From the NCBI GenBank assembly GCA_039944855.1, contig JBDUXZ010000024.1, positions 124,001 through 188,000 on the forward strand: 64,000 nucleotides of DNA, written 5' to 3'. How positions within the stretch are numbered: position 1 is the stretch's first letter; every line of letters starts with the position of its first letter. Both the position numbers and the translations under genes were made by a program. This document shows, one piece after another, positions 28,811 through 37,551 of the stretch. Source of the stretch: Rhodothermales bacterium. GTDB taxonomy: Bacteria; Bacteroidota; Rhodothermia; Rhodothermales; JANQRZ01. The notes under the pieces are model-generated. The model was not told the DNA's origin and ran no database searches. It saw only the letters and a program-made list of their open reading frames with translations.

Positions 28811-28939
28811 CGGACCCCCCGCCACGCTCGCGGTCGCTCGCAGGGCTCGCTCCCCGCTACGCGCGGCTGTCCCCCTCGCCGAGGGGGACAGTTTTTCGCG
28901 CCAGGGAGCGCAGCGATCGCGCGAAAAACGGGGGGTCCG
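28811..28939. repeat. Nested palindromic element
   Basis: A 129-base element bounded by exact inverted ends CGGACCCCCCG (28811-28821) and CGGGGGGTCCG (28929-28939). Inside lie a perfect 11-bp hairpin (28867-28890) and a second inverted pair, TTTTTCGCGC (28892-28901) and GCGCGAAAAA (28919-28928). There is no open reading frame of note. The design resembles a MITE- or REP-like unit that supplies a terminator downstream of the NDH-2 gene. Confidence 0.7.
28867..28896 (+). terminator. Rho-independent terminator of the NDH-2 gene
   Basis: CTGTCCCCCTC (28867-28877) pairs with GAGGGGGACAG (28881-28891) around a three-base loop and is followed by TTTTT. It is one of the strongest terminators in the window. 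Confidence 0.85.
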
Positions 28940-29006
28940 ATGATGCCCCACGCTGCCGTAGCTTGCGCCCCGCTCCCGTCCCGGCTCCTCTCGCTCCACT
29001 TTTCTG

Positions 29007-31217
29007 ATGGCTGACCGCCCGGCCCCCACGTCTTCTCCCGCTGCCGGTCGGTTCGGCACCTTCAAAGGGGTCTTCACCCCGAACGTCCTCACGATCCTCG
29101 GCATCATCCTGTTCTTGCGGACGGGGTGGGTCGTCGGGCAGGCGGGGCTGTGGGGCGCGCTCGCCATCATCGTGCTCGCGAACGCGATCTCGTTTCTGAC
29201 CGGCCTCTCGCTCTCGGCGATCGCGACGAGCATGGACGTGAAGGCGGGGGGGAACTACTACCTCATCTCGCGCTCGCTCGGGCTCGAAATCGGCGGGGCG
29301 ATCGGGATCCCGCTGTATCTGTCGCAGGCGATCTCCGTCGCGTTCTACATCATCGGCTTCACCGAGGCCGTCTCGGCGATGCCGTTCTTCGCGGCCTACA
29401 GCCCGGCTGTCATTGCCACGGTCGTCGCGCTCGTGTTCGTCGTGATCGCGTGGGTCGGGGCCGACTTCGCGCTGAAGATCCAGTACGGCATCCTCGCGAT
29501 CCTCGCCGCCGCGCTCGTGTCGTTCTTCACCGGCGGCTGGGGCGATTTCGTCGAGCCGAACCTGATGCCGCAGTTCACCGAGGGGATCAACTTCTGGATC
29601 GTCTTCGCCGTGTTCTTCCCGGCGGTGACGGGGATCGAGGTCGGCATCTCGCTCTCGGGCGACCTCAAGGACCCGAGCCGGAGCATCCCGCGCGGGACGA
29701 TCGCGTCGATCGTCGTGACGGCGCTGATCTACATCGCCGCCGCCGTGTGGTTCGCCTTCCAACTCCCGGCCGACGTGCTCATCGCCGACAACCTCTCGAT
29801 GGAGCGGATCGCGAGCGTGCCCGCGCTGATTCTCGCGGGCGTGGCGGCGAGCACGCTGTCGTCGGCGCTCGGCAGCGTGCTCGCCGCGCCGCGCACGCTG
29901 CAGGCCGTCGCGAACGACCGCGTCACGCCGAAGTGGATGGCGGCGAACCTCGGCAGCCCGACCGAGCCGCGCATGGCCGTGCTCATCACCGGCGCCGTCG
30001 CCGTCGGCGTGATCTGGATGGGCGACCTCGACTTCGTCGCGCCCATCATCACGATGTTCTTCCTCAACACGTACGGGATGGTGAACCTCGTCGGCGCGAT
30101 CGAGCGGCTCGTCGGGAATCCCAGCTTCCGCCCGCGCTTCGACATCCCGCTGTGGGTGTCCCTCCTCGGCGCGCTCGGCTGCTACGGCGCGATGTTCCTC
30201 ATCAACGTGCCCGCGACGGCGGCGGCGATCGTGTTCTCTTACGGCCTCTTCTTCGCCCTAAGTCGGCGGCGGATGGTGCGGACGTGGGGCGACGTCCGCA
30301 GCGGGATCTGGACCTCGCTCGCGCGCTACGCCCTGCTCCACCTCGAACGGCAGCCGGCCGAGCACGCCCGCAACTGGCGCCCGAACATCATGGTGTTCAC
30401 CGGGCAGCCGCACAACCGCGAGCACCTCGTCGCCCTCGCCGAGTGGCTCAGCCTCGGCCGCGGCATCGTGACGTTCTCCCAGCTCATCACCGGGGCCGTC
30501 GATCAGCCGAACAAGCCGAAGCTGCGCGAGACGGCGCGGCGCCACATCCGCTCGTACATCAAGGACCGGCGGATGGCCGCCTTTGCCGAAGCGCAGATCG
30601 TGCCCGACTTCGCGCGCGGCGCCGTCTCCGTAGCCCAGGCGCATGGCATCGGGCAGCTCGAATCGAACGCCGTGATGATGGGGTGGAGCGGGACGCCCGA
30701 GGGCCGCGCCCTGCTGATGGAGGTGCTCCGCAATATGACCGACCTCCAGAAGTCCGTCCTCTTCCTCAACGTCGATTCCGCGCGTGGATTCGGACAGCGG
30801 CGCGTGATCAATGTGTGGTGGGGCGGGCGCGGCGGGAATGCCGACCTCATGCTGCTCCTCGCCCACCTCGTCCACGAGCACCGCGCGTGGGACCGCGCCG
30901 AGCTCCGCGTCCTCCGCATCGTGGACAGCGAAGAGGGCGTCGAGCAGACGCAGGCGGCGACGGAAGCGCTCCTCGCCGAGGTCCGCGTGGAGGCGACGGT
31001 CCGCATCATCGTGCGCAAAGACCCGGCGCGGCCGATCGCGGACCTGCTGGCCGAGCACAGCGCGGAGGCCGACCTGACGTTCCTCGGCATGCAACGGCCC
31101 GATGCCGATGCGTCGAAGGCTTACGGTGAACGGCTCCACACGCTCGCCCAAGCCGTGGGCAGCGTGGTCATGGTGTGCAACGGACAGCCGCAGGGCGCCC
31201 TCTTGCAGGGGGAGTGA
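29007..31217 (+). CDS. Cation-chloride cotransporter-like (SLC12/APC) permease
   Basis: A 736-residue transporter. The N-terminal 440 residues have about 12 membrane helices with the SLC12 signature FGTFKGVFTPNVLTILGIILFLRTGWVVGQAG and GGNYYLISRSLG. The C-terminal 290 residues form a cytosolic domain (NWRPNIMVFTGQPHNREHLV; SRG-type segments) like that of Na-K-Cl cotransporters. The family carries chloride with Na or K; bacterial members may instead move amino acids. In a probably halophilic marine lineage, ion balance is a reasonable role. Start ATG 29007. No partner genes. Confidence 0.9.
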   Translation: MADRPAPTSSPAAGRFGTFKGVFTPNVLTILGIILFLRTGWVVGQAGLWGALAIIVLANAISFLTGLSLSAIATSMDVKAGGNYYLISRSLGLEIGGAIGIPLYLSQAISVAFYIIGFTEAVSAMPFFAAYSPAVIATVVALVFVVIAWVGADFALKIQYGILAILAAALVSFFTGGWGDFVEPNLMPQFTEGINFWIVFAVFFPAVTGIEVGISLSGDLKDPSRSIPRGTIASIVVTALIYIAAAVWFAFQLPADVLIADNLSMERIASVPALILAGVAASTLSSALGSVLAAPRTLQAVANDRVTPKWMAANLGSPTEPRMAVLITGAVAVGVIWMGDLDFVAPIITMFFLNTYGMVNLVGAIERLVGNPSFRPRFDIPLWVSLLGALGCYGAMFLINVPATAAAIVFSYGLFFALSRRRMVRTWGDVRSGIWTSLARYALLHLERQPAEHARNWRPNIMVFTGQPHNREHLVALAEWLSLGRGIVTFSQLITGAVDQPNKPKLRETARRHIRSYIKDRRMAAFAEAQIVPDFARGAVSVAQAHGIGQLESNAVMMGWSGTPEGRALLMEVLRNMTDLQKSVLFLNVDSARGFGQRRVINVWWGGRGGNADLMLLLAHLVHEHRAWDRAELRVLRIVDSEEGVEQTQAATEALLAEVRVEATVRIIVRKDPARPIADLLAEHSAEADLTFLGMQRPDADASKAYGERLHTLAQAVGSVVMVCNGQPQGALLQGE

Positions 31218-31241
31218 CCCGGTGGGCGACGGGCCCGAACC

Positions 31242-31466
31242 TCAGGCGATCTGCTCGACCGACTGCACGCTGTAGCCGGCTTCGTCGATGGCCGCTTCGA
31301 TGTCGGACGGCGTGACGTCGTTCGCTTCGTAGCGCACGCGCGCCCGACCGATGGCGACCTCCTCGACGGCGAGGCCGTCGATCTGTTTGAGCTCGCCTTC
31401 CACCGCGTCGATGCAGTGGCGGCAGCTCATGCCTTCGATGTGGTAGTCCGCTTTGATGGTGCTCAT
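31242..31466 (-). CDS. Heavy-metal-associated domain protein (copper chaperone-like)
   Basis: A 74-residue single HMA domain with the metal-binding GMSCRHC motif (Cys15 and Cys18) and the expected ferredoxin-like layout (VEGELKQIDGLAVEEVAIG; IEAAIDEAGYSV). Such proteins bind Cu(I) or similar ions and pass them to P-type ATPases or regulators. No ATPase or metal regulator is nearby. Start ATG 31466. A small membrane-protein gene lies 65 bases upstream on the same strand. Confidence 0.9.
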   Translation of the reverse strand: MSTIKADYHIEGMSCRHCIDAVEGELKQIDGLAVEEVAIGRARVRYEANDVTPSDIEAAIDEAGYSVQSVEQIA

Positions 31467-31531
31467 GAGAGAAGGGGGATGGGGGAGAGGCGAATACGCC
31501 CCTTCAACCCCCGGCGGACACGCGGGTTCGG

Positions 31532-31705
31532 CTAGAGACGGACCGTATCGGACGCGGCGGGCGTTACGGGCACGTCCGGCACGCTCTCGACGACGACGTG
31601 CGAGGGCGTCGCTTCCTCCGTATTCGCAGCCTGATTGAGAGTCACCGCCGCGACGCCAATGAACAGGACGGCGACGAAGAGAAGGAAGAACTGGTACGGT
31701 GCCAT
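31532..31705 (-). CDS. Small single-helix membrane protein
   Basis: A 57-residue protein with one hydrophobic helix near the N-terminus (PYQFFLLFVAVLFIGVAAVTL) and a polar tail rich in Val, Thr and Pro. I do not recognise a family. ATG 31705 was chosen; an in-frame ATG at 31732 would add nine residues. It precedes the metal-binding protein gene on the same strand, so the two may be co-transcribed. Confidence 0.5.
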   Translation of the reverse strand: MAPYQFFLLFVAVLFIGVAAVTLNQAANTEEATPSHVVVESVPDVPVTPAASDTVRL

Positions 31706-31906
31706 GGGAGCGGTAGGGTTGGTGAGTGTCATGCCCACGCAATCACGCACCGTGCCGAGGCCCGTGCAGCCGCAACACGCGAGGGCTCAGGAACTGGAAT
31801 AGGTGCCGCCGCCCGTGTATACTGTGGATATCGCCGCGCGCCGCCGCTCGCTGTTCCAGCATCGGGCCGCGCGTATCACTCCGAGTCTCTCTTAACGAGA
31901 ACCACG

Positions 31907-32581
31907 ATGGGACGCCTTCTCCGCCTCGCGCTCTGCCTGACCCTCCTCCCCTTCATCGGCTGCGGCTCCGACAGCAGCGGCGACGAACCCCGCGATTCCG
32001 ACGCCGCCCGGGACGTCCGCGATGCCGAGCGCACGCCGCAGGCCGACCCCGACGACATCGCCGGCTCGATTGCCGACGCTTTCGGCGGAGCCTTTGGCGG
32101 CGAGGGGCGCGCGGCGGAGACCGTCGACTTTCGCACGCTCCGCGACCTCCTCCCGGAAGAGTTGGACGACTTCGAGCGCACCGACGCGAGCGGCGAGCGG
32201 ACCGGCATCGCCGGGTTCTCCTTCTCCCAGGCCGAGGGTGAGTACCGCAGCGACGACGGCGAGCGCCGCATCTCCCTCCAGATCGTCGACGCCGGCGGGA
32301 TCGGGCAGATGACGATGCTCGGGGCCTCGTGGATGCAGCTCGACGTTGACCGCGAGAGCAGCGATGGGTACGAGCGGACGACGGAGTTCGAGGGCTATCC
32401 CGCGTTCGAGAAGCTGCGCAGCGGCGAGCGGCCGCGCTCCGAGTTGCAGCTCGTCGTCGCCGACCGGTTCTTCGTCTCGGCGAACGGGCAGAACGTGGAG
32501 ATGGACGACCTCAAAGACGCGCTCGAAGAGGTCGACTTCGATGAGCTGAAAGACCTCCGGGACGTGGGCGTCGAGAAGTAG
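31907..32581 (+). CDS. Lipoprotein of unknown function
   Basis: A 224-residue lipoprotein with signal MGRLLRLALCLTLLPFIGC (lipobox FIGC). The mature part begins with a disordered, Asp-rich stretch. It continues into a domain containing DFRTLRDLLPEELDDFERTDASG, GIAGFSFSQAEGEY and LQLVVADRFFVSANGQNVEMD. This type of transposable phrase pattern (LLP..L.GF.R, A.A.Y) is common in uncharacterised Bacteroidota lipoproteins. Function unknown. It is divergent from the small membrane-protein gene, with a 200-base spacer. Confidence 0.7.
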   Translation: MGRLLRLALCLTLLPFIGCGSDSSGDEPRDSDAARDVRDAERTPQADPDDIAGSIADAFGGAFGGEGRAAETVDFRTLRDLLPEELDDFERTDASGERTGIAGFSFSQAEGEYRSDDGERRISLQIVDAGGIGQMTMLGASWMQLDVDRESSDGYERTTEFEGYPAFEKLRSGERPRSELQLVVADRFFVSANGQNVEMDDLKDALEEVDFDELKDLRDVGVEK

Positions 32582-32633
32582 GGCGCGGCGAACGCGGGGG
32601 CGGCGCGGGTCGAACCTTTGGACACGTCGACCG

Positions 32634-32649
32634 TTGGCACCTGCCTCGC
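32634..32649 (+). promoter_or_regulatory. Possible sigma-54 promoter before nrnA
   Basis: TTGGCAC (32634-32640), five bases, then TCGC (32646-32649): GG and GC are separated by the exact 10 bases that sigma-54 needs, with one mismatch to TTGC. Transcription would begin near 32661, just before ATG 32672. A chance match is possible in this GC-rich sequence. Confidence 0.3.
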
Positions 32650-32671
32650 CCCGTTTACCGCTCGAACCGCC

Positions 32672-33730
32672 ATGCTCCCCACGGTCCTCTCGCACCTCCT
32701 CGACGCCGAGCGCGTCGTCATCACCACCCACCTCCGGCCCGACGGCGACGCGCTCGGCTCGCAGATCGGCCTCGGTCTGTTCCTGCGGAAGCTGGGCAAA
32801 GACGTCACGCTCATCAACTCGGACGCGGCCCCGCGCAACCTCGAGTGGATGATGGACCTCGCCGAGGTCACGACGTTCACGGGCGCGCTCAAGCAGCTCA
32901 AGCGGATCGCCGAGGCCGACGCGCTCGTCGTCGTCGATACGGGCGTGGAGGAGCGGATCGGGAAGCTCGGGCCGAGTTGGCGCGACGCGCCGGGCGTGAA
33001 GCTGCTCATCGATCACCACCCGAATCCCGAGACGTGGTTCGACCACCAGCTCCTCAGGACCGAGGCCGCCGCGACGGGCGAGCTGATCTACGACCTCATC
33101 GCGGCGCACGACGCCGACCTCATCGACGGCGAGATCGCCACGGCGCTCTACGCCGCGATCATGACCGACACCGGCTCGTTCCGCTACGGCTCGACGACGG
33201 CCCGCGTCCACCAGATCACCGCCGACCTGCTGGAGCGCGGCGACATCGCCCCCGAACCCATCCACGTCGCCATCTTCGACACGCGGATGCCGAGCACGTT
33301 GCGGCTGCTCTCCCGCGCGCTCGACACGATCACGACGGTCTACGACGGGCAACTCGCCTACGTCGTCGTCTCGCTCGACGCGATGAACGGCGTCGGGGCG
33401 CGCTCGGACGAGGCGGAGGGGATCGTGAGCTACCCGCTCTCGATGGAGGGCGTCCGCGCCGCCGTCATCTTCCTCGAAACGCCGTCGGGAATCAAGTGCT
33501 CGTTCCGCTCCAAAGGTGCGCTCGCCATCAACGGGTGGGCGCGTGCATTCGGCGGCGGCGGCCACCGCAACGCGGCCGGGGCGTACATCCGCGAGCCGCT
33601 CCGCGAGGTCATCGACCGCGTCATAGCCGCCGCGCCGAAGCACCTCGATCTCGGCGAGGAGTACGAGGTCAGCGACGAGATCAAAGACGAAGACCTCGCG
33701 CTCCTCGCCTCGTTCCAGGGCAAGCTCTGA
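32672..33730 (+). CDS. nrnA: Oligoribonuclease/pAp phosphatase, DHH-DHHA1 family
   Basis: A 352-residue DHH phosphoesterase that degrades very short RNAs, and in many bacteria also pAp and pApA, the breakdown product of cyclic di-AMP. Metal-binding motifs occur in order: RPDGDALGS, VVVDTG, LIDHHPN (the DHH motif) and MTDTGSFRY. The DHHA1 domain carries the substrate-binding GGGGHRNAAG. ATG 32672 was chosen over an in-frame codon at 32618 because it directly precedes the conserved VLSHLLDAERVVITTH. The next gene starts 43 bases downstream. Confidence 0.93.
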   Translation: MLPTVLSHLLDAERVVITTHLRPDGDALGSQIGLGLFLRKLGKDVTLINSDAAPRNLEWMMDLAEVTTFTGALKQLKRIAEADALVVVDTGVEERIGKLGPSWRDAPGVKLLIDHHPNPETWFDHQLLRTEAAATGELIYDLIAAHDADLIDGEIATALYAAIMTDTGSFRYGSTTARVHQITADLLERGDIAPEPIHVAIFDTRMPSTLRLLSRALDTITTVYDGQLAYVVVSLDAMNGVGARSDEAEGIVSYPLSMEGVRAAVIFLETPSGIKCSFRSKGALAINGWARAFGGGGHRNAAGAYIREPLREVIDRVIAAAPKHLDLGEEYEVSDEIKDEDLALLASFQGKL

Positions 33731-33773
33731 CCCGCTTCCCCGTCCCGTCCCGGTTACGCTCTCTTCCTCGCTC

Positions 33774-35981
33774 ATGCTCCGACCTCTCCTGCTCCTTCTG
33801 CTTTTCGCGCCGGCCGTCGCTGCGCAACCGCTCGACTTCGAGCGGCAGATCACCCCGTTCCCCGTGCTCGGCAGCGACGGCGAGCCGTACGCGCTGCCCT
33901 TCGCGGGCGGCTTCAACAACCCCCGGACGCAGCTCGCGGACATCGACGCGGACGGCGACGCCGACCTCTTCATCCTCGAAGAGCAGGGGCGCGTGACCTA
34001 CTTCGAGAACGTCGGCGGGAGCGCGGGGCCGACGTTCGCGTGGCGCACGGATCGGTACGCCGCCGTCGACGCCGGCTCGTGGTTCCAACTCGGCGACCTC
34101 GACAGCGACGGCGACCTCGACCTGCTGACGCAGCGCTCGTCGGGGCAGGTCCGGTTCTTCGAGAACACCGGCTCGGCGACGGACGCCGCGTTCGAACTCC
34201 GCGCCGATCCGCTCCTCGACACGGCGGGCGAGCCGGTGAACCCCGAGGACCCGAACGTCCCGGCCCTCGCCGACATCGACGCCGACGGCGACCTCGACCT
34301 CTTCCTCGGCCGCGCCGACAGCGGGAAGATCCGCTGGTACCGCCACACCGGTCTCGCCGATGGCGTCCCGCAGTACGAGTTCGCGGGCGAGCAGTTCAGC
34401 GACCTCGTGATCTTCGAGTCGAACCCAACGTGCGGAGGCGGGGGAGACGAGCCGTTCTTCATCATGCCCGACGGTCCGGTGAACGGGACCTCCGGCGGCA
34501 CGTCGGGCGGGCGCGGCACGCTCCACGGGCAGAACGCGCTCGCCTTCGCCGACCTCGACGGCGACGGCACCCTCGACCTGTTCTGGGGCGACTTCTTCAC
34601 CCCGAGCCTCTACTTCTTCCAGAATACGGGCACGCCGACGGACCCGAACATGGTGCTCGTTTCGGAGACGTACCCCCTCGGCAATCCCGTCACGTCGGGC
34701 GGCTACAACGTGCCGACGTTCGGTGACGCGGACGGCGACGGCGACCTCGACCTCGTCATCGGCATCGTCGGCGGGTTCTGCTCGACGACGGTGAGCATCG
34801 CGGCGAACCTCTACTACCTCGAGAACACGGGCACGCCGACGGAGCCGGACTTCGTCGAGCGGACGAGCCGGCTGATCGACGCCGTCGACGTGGGCCGCGC
34901 GAGCTACCCCGCGTTCGAGGACCTCGACGGCGACGGCGACGCGGACCTCCTCGTCGGCAGCGGGTTCGACCCGAACCCGGACGGGCCACAGCGCGGCACG
35001 CTCTTCCGCTTCGAGAACGTCGGTACGGCAACGATGCCGTCATACCGCCTCGCCGAGGACGACTACCTCGCGCTCGACGTGGATTTCGCCAACCACTACG
35101 CCCCCGTCTTCGCTGACCTCGACGGCGACGGGCAGCGCGACCTCCTCGTCGGCACGTTCGGCGGGCGGCTCGCCTTCCTCCTCAACACCGGCTCGGGCTA
35201 TGAGCTGACCGTCGAGGCGCTGCAAGACCTCGACGTGGGCTCCGTCGCGACGCCGACGCTCGCCGACCTCGACGGCGACGGCGACCTCGACCTCCTCGTC
35301 GGCGAGTTCGCCGGCACGCTGAACTATTTCCGCAACGACGGCTCGCCGCAGGTCCCGAACTTCGTCGAGACCGACGTGACGGCGCTCGGCCTCCCCGACG
35401 GCTTCGACGTCGGCCGCTTCAGCGCGCCGCACCTCACGGACCTCGACGGCGACGGCGACGCGGACCTCCTCGTCGGGACGGAGACCGACGACATCCTCTT
35501 CTTCCGCAACGTCGGGACGCCGACGGCGCCGCAGTTCGAGCAGCAGCCGCTGGAGGCGGGGACGCTCCGCTACAACACGGCCCCCGCCACGGCCGACCTC
35601 GACGGCGACGGCGACCTCGACATCCTCGCGGGCGACCTCGCCGGGGGCCTGCTCTACCTCGACAACCGGCGGATCACGACGTCGAGCGCCGCGCCGCTCC
35701 CGGCGCCGAGCGGCGCCCGCGTCGAGAGCTTCCCCAATCCCTTCGGCGAGGCGACGACGCTGCGGGTCAGCGGGGGCGAGGCGCCGATGACGCTGACGCT
35801 CTTCGACGCCGTCGGCCGGGCGCTGCGGGCGTGGCCGCTCCGCTCCCCGGCGGCGGTCCACACCGTCGCGTGGGACGGGACGACGGCGGCGGGCGTGCCG
35901 GCCCCGAGCGGGGTGTACGTCGCCCGCCTCACCGCCGGCGACCGCGTGCTCGACACGCAGAAGCTGCTGCGGCTGCGTTAG
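33774..35981 (+). CDS. Type IX secreted FG-GAP/VCBS repeat protein
   Basis: A 735-residue surface protein. A signal peptide (to about residue 18) is followed by ten calcium-loop repeats of the DxDGDGDxDL kind, such as DIDADGDADL, DLDSDGDLDL and DADGDGDLDL, each followed by a strand-rich segment (YFENTGTPTDP type). These form one or two beta-propellers. The last 85 residues are a type A type IX sorting domain (SFPNPFGEATTLRV, LFDAVGRALR, APSGVYVARL). Its role is likely adhesion or polymer binding at the cell surface. The nucleotide sequence is internally repetitive as a result. Confidence 0.88.
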   Translation: MLRPLLLLLLFAPAVAAQPLDFERQITPFPVLGSDGEPYALPFAGGFNNPRTQLADIDADGDADLFILEEQGRVTYFENVGGSAGPTFAWRTDRYAAVDAGSWFQLGDLDSDGDLDLLTQRSSGQVRFFENTGSATDAAFELRADPLLDTAGEPVNPEDPNVPALADIDADGDLDLFLGRADSGKIRWYRHTGLADGVPQYEFAGEQFSDLVIFESNPTCGGGGDEPFFIMPDGPVNGTSGGTSGGRGTLHGQNALAFADLDGDGTLDLFWGDFFTPSLYFFQNTGTPTDPNMVLVSETYPLGNPVTSGGYNVPTFGDADGDGDLDLVIGIVGGFCSTTVSIAANLYYLENTGTPTEPDFVERTSRLIDAVDVGRASYPAFEDLDGDGDADLLVGSGFDPNPDGPQRGTLFRFENVGTATMPSYRLAEDDYLALDVDFANHYAPVFADLDGDGQRDLLVGTFGGRLAFLLNTGSGYELTVEALQDLDVGSVATPTLADLDGDGDLDLLVGEFAGTLNYFRNDGSPQVPNFVETDVTALGLPDGFDVGRFSAPHLTDLDGDGDADLLVGTETDDILFFRNVGTPTAPQFEQQPLEAGTLRYNTAPATADLDGDGDLDILAGDLAGGLLYLDNRRITTSSAAPLPAPSGARVESFPNPFGEATTLRVSGGEAPMTLTLFDAVGRALRAWPLRSPAAVHTVAWDGTTAAGVPAPSGVYVARLTAGDRVLDTQKLLRLR

Positions 35982-35997
35982 CGCGCGCCGCCGGTCC

Positions 35998-36627
35998 CTA
36001 CTCCCGATCCGGTGCCGTCGCCGAGGTCAGGATGAACGAGCGGCGCGCGTCCACCGTCTCGTCCGATTCAATCGCCTCGAACCCCGCGCCGCGGAGGAGC
36101 GATTCGACCTCGTCGCGCTCCCAGAGCCGGAATCCGTACTGCGTGGGCGGGAGGCGCTGGAGATCCTCGACGCGGCCGTACGCGATGCAGAGCCGGCCGC
36201 CGGGCGTCAGCACGCGGGCGAGTTCGCGTGCGGCCCGCTCCGGGTCGGACCAGAAGTAGATGGTGTTCACGGTGAAGGCGCGGTCGAAGCTCGCGTCGCC
36301 GAACGGGATCGCCTCCACGGAGCCCCGCTTGAGATCGAGCCGGCCCTGCTCGATCGCCAAGCGGAACTGGCGCTCGGCCCGATGCCGCATCGTGTCCGAG
36401 AGCTCGAGGCCGGCGACCGCGCCCTCCGGCGTGCGCCGGAGGAGCTCGTCGAAGAGGGAGGCCCCGCCGAAGCCGATTTCGAGAACGCGGTGCCCGGCTT
36501 CGAGGCCGAGGGCTTCGAGCGTGGCGCGGTTCATCGGGCGGTTGCCCACGTTCATCAGCCGAGCGATGAGCCGCCCGAACAGGCCGTCTGGCGTGCGGAG
36601 GTGGCGCGCGATCAGACGGAACACCAC
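35998..36627 (-). CDS. Class I SAM-dependent methyltransferase
   Basis: A 209-residue methyltransferase. Motif I is HRVLEIGFGGASLF, followed by AGLELSDTM (acidic end of strand 2), FDRAFTVNTIYFWSDP (motif IV) and LTPGGRLCIAYG. It resembles UbiE/methyltransferase_11 enzymes acting on small lipophilic molecules, but the substrate is not readable. It starts at GTG 36627, since no ATG lies before the conserved FRLIARHLRTPDG. That start is three bases after the YpfJ-like gene's stop, so the two are probably cotranslated. Confidence 0.88.
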   Translation of the reverse strand: MVFRLIARHLRTPDGLFGRLIARLMNVGNRPMNRATLEALGLEAGHRVLEIGFGGASLFDELLRRTPEGAVAGLELSDTMRHRAERQFRLAIEQGRLDLKRGSVEAIPFGDASFDRAFTVNTIYFWSDPERAARELARVLTPGGRLCIAYGRVEDLQRLPPTQYGFRLWERDEVESLLRGAGFEAIESDETVDARRSFILTSATAPDRE

Positions 36628-36630
36628 GGC

Positions 36631-37470
36631 CTACCTCTGCAAGTCAGCGAAGGTGTCGCAGGAGCCGACGTCGCCGCTGCGGAACCCGCTCTGGAACGCC
36701 TCGACGCGCTGCGCCGACGTGCCGTGCGTGAACGAGTCCGGAGACGCGGCGTCCCCCTGGATGCGGTCGTCGCCGACGGCCCCTGCCGCGTCGATGCCCT
36801 CTTGCACGTCGCCCGTTTCGAGGAGGTCGCGCTCGGTCTCGGCGTAGTACGCCCAGACGCCCGCGTAGCAGTCCGCCTGCAGCTCGGTGCGGACGGAGAG
36901 CTCGTTTGCCTGCGCCTGCGGGAGCCGCTGCTTCATCTGCTGAACTTGGGAGAGCGTGCCTTCGAGGTTCTGCACGTGGTGGCCGATCTCGTGGGCGATC
37001 ACGTACGCGATCGCGAAGTCGCCCGACGCGCCCATCCGCTGGAGCTGGCGGAAGAAGCCGAGGTCGAGGTAGACCCGCTGGTCGGTGGGGCAGTAGAACG
37101 GGCCCGTCGCCGCGCCCGCGATCCCGCACGCCGACTGCACGCGGTCGGTGAAGAGCACGAGCTCGGGCTCACGGTACTGCGCGCTCGCCTGCTGGAAGAT
37201 CCGGCCCCACGTGTCCTCGGTGTCGGCGAGGATGACCTGGACAAACTCGCCGGCGTCGTCCTGCGGTGGCACCTCGCCCGAGGTCTGCGTCTCGACGGTC
37301 GCCGCGCCGCCTCCGCCGCCGAGGAGCGCGAGGAGCTGCCCCGGATCGACCCCGAAGAGGAGACCGAGCAGGACGATGAGGAGGGTGCCGCCGCCGAGGG
37401 CGGCTTTGCCCTTCTTGCCTCGGACGTCGATGACGTTGGAGCTACGCCGGCGACCACGCCACTGGACCAT
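36631..37470 (-). CDS. YpfJ-family neutral zinc metallopeptidase-like membrane protein
   Basis: A 279-residue protein of the KPN_02809/YpfJ family. A short basic N-terminus (MVQWRGRRRSSNVIDVRG) is followed by one membrane helix (LGGGTLLIVLLGLLFGVDPG), then an extracytoplasmic domain with the zinc motif AYVIAHEIGHHVQNLEG and the downstream ELQADCYAGVWA glutamate region. VLFTDRVQSACGIAGAATGPFYCP is a family hallmark with two cysteines that may form a disulphide. The family is predicted to be proteolytic, but its substrate is unknown. It is followed after three bases by the methyltransferase. Confidence 0.93.
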   Translation of the reverse strand: MVQWRGRRRSSNVIDVRGKKGKAALGGGTLLIVLLGLLFGVDPGQLLALLGGGGGAATVETQTSGEVPPQDDAGEFVQVILADTEDTWGRIFQQASAQYREPELVLFTDRVQSACGIAGAATGPFYCPTDQRVYLDLGFFRQLQRMGASGDFAIAYVIAHEIGHHVQNLEGTLSQVQQMKQRLPQAQANELSVRTELQADCYAGVWAYYAETERDLLETGDVQEGIDAAGAVGDDRIQGDAASPDSFTHGTSAQRVEAFQSGFRSGDVGSCDTFADLQR

Positions 37471-37551
37471 GAGAGGAGGGGAAAATGGGAGAGGAGAAAC
37501 GCCGCGCCGAATACGCCGGCGTCGTGGGTTAGTCAGGGGTTAAGCAACGTG

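Noticed and set aside
33774-35981. Tandem DNA repeats of about 15 bases (GACGGCGACGGCGAC type) as a mobile repeat
   Set aside because: They encode the calcium loops of FG-GAP repeats and are in frame throughout, so they are explained by protein structure.
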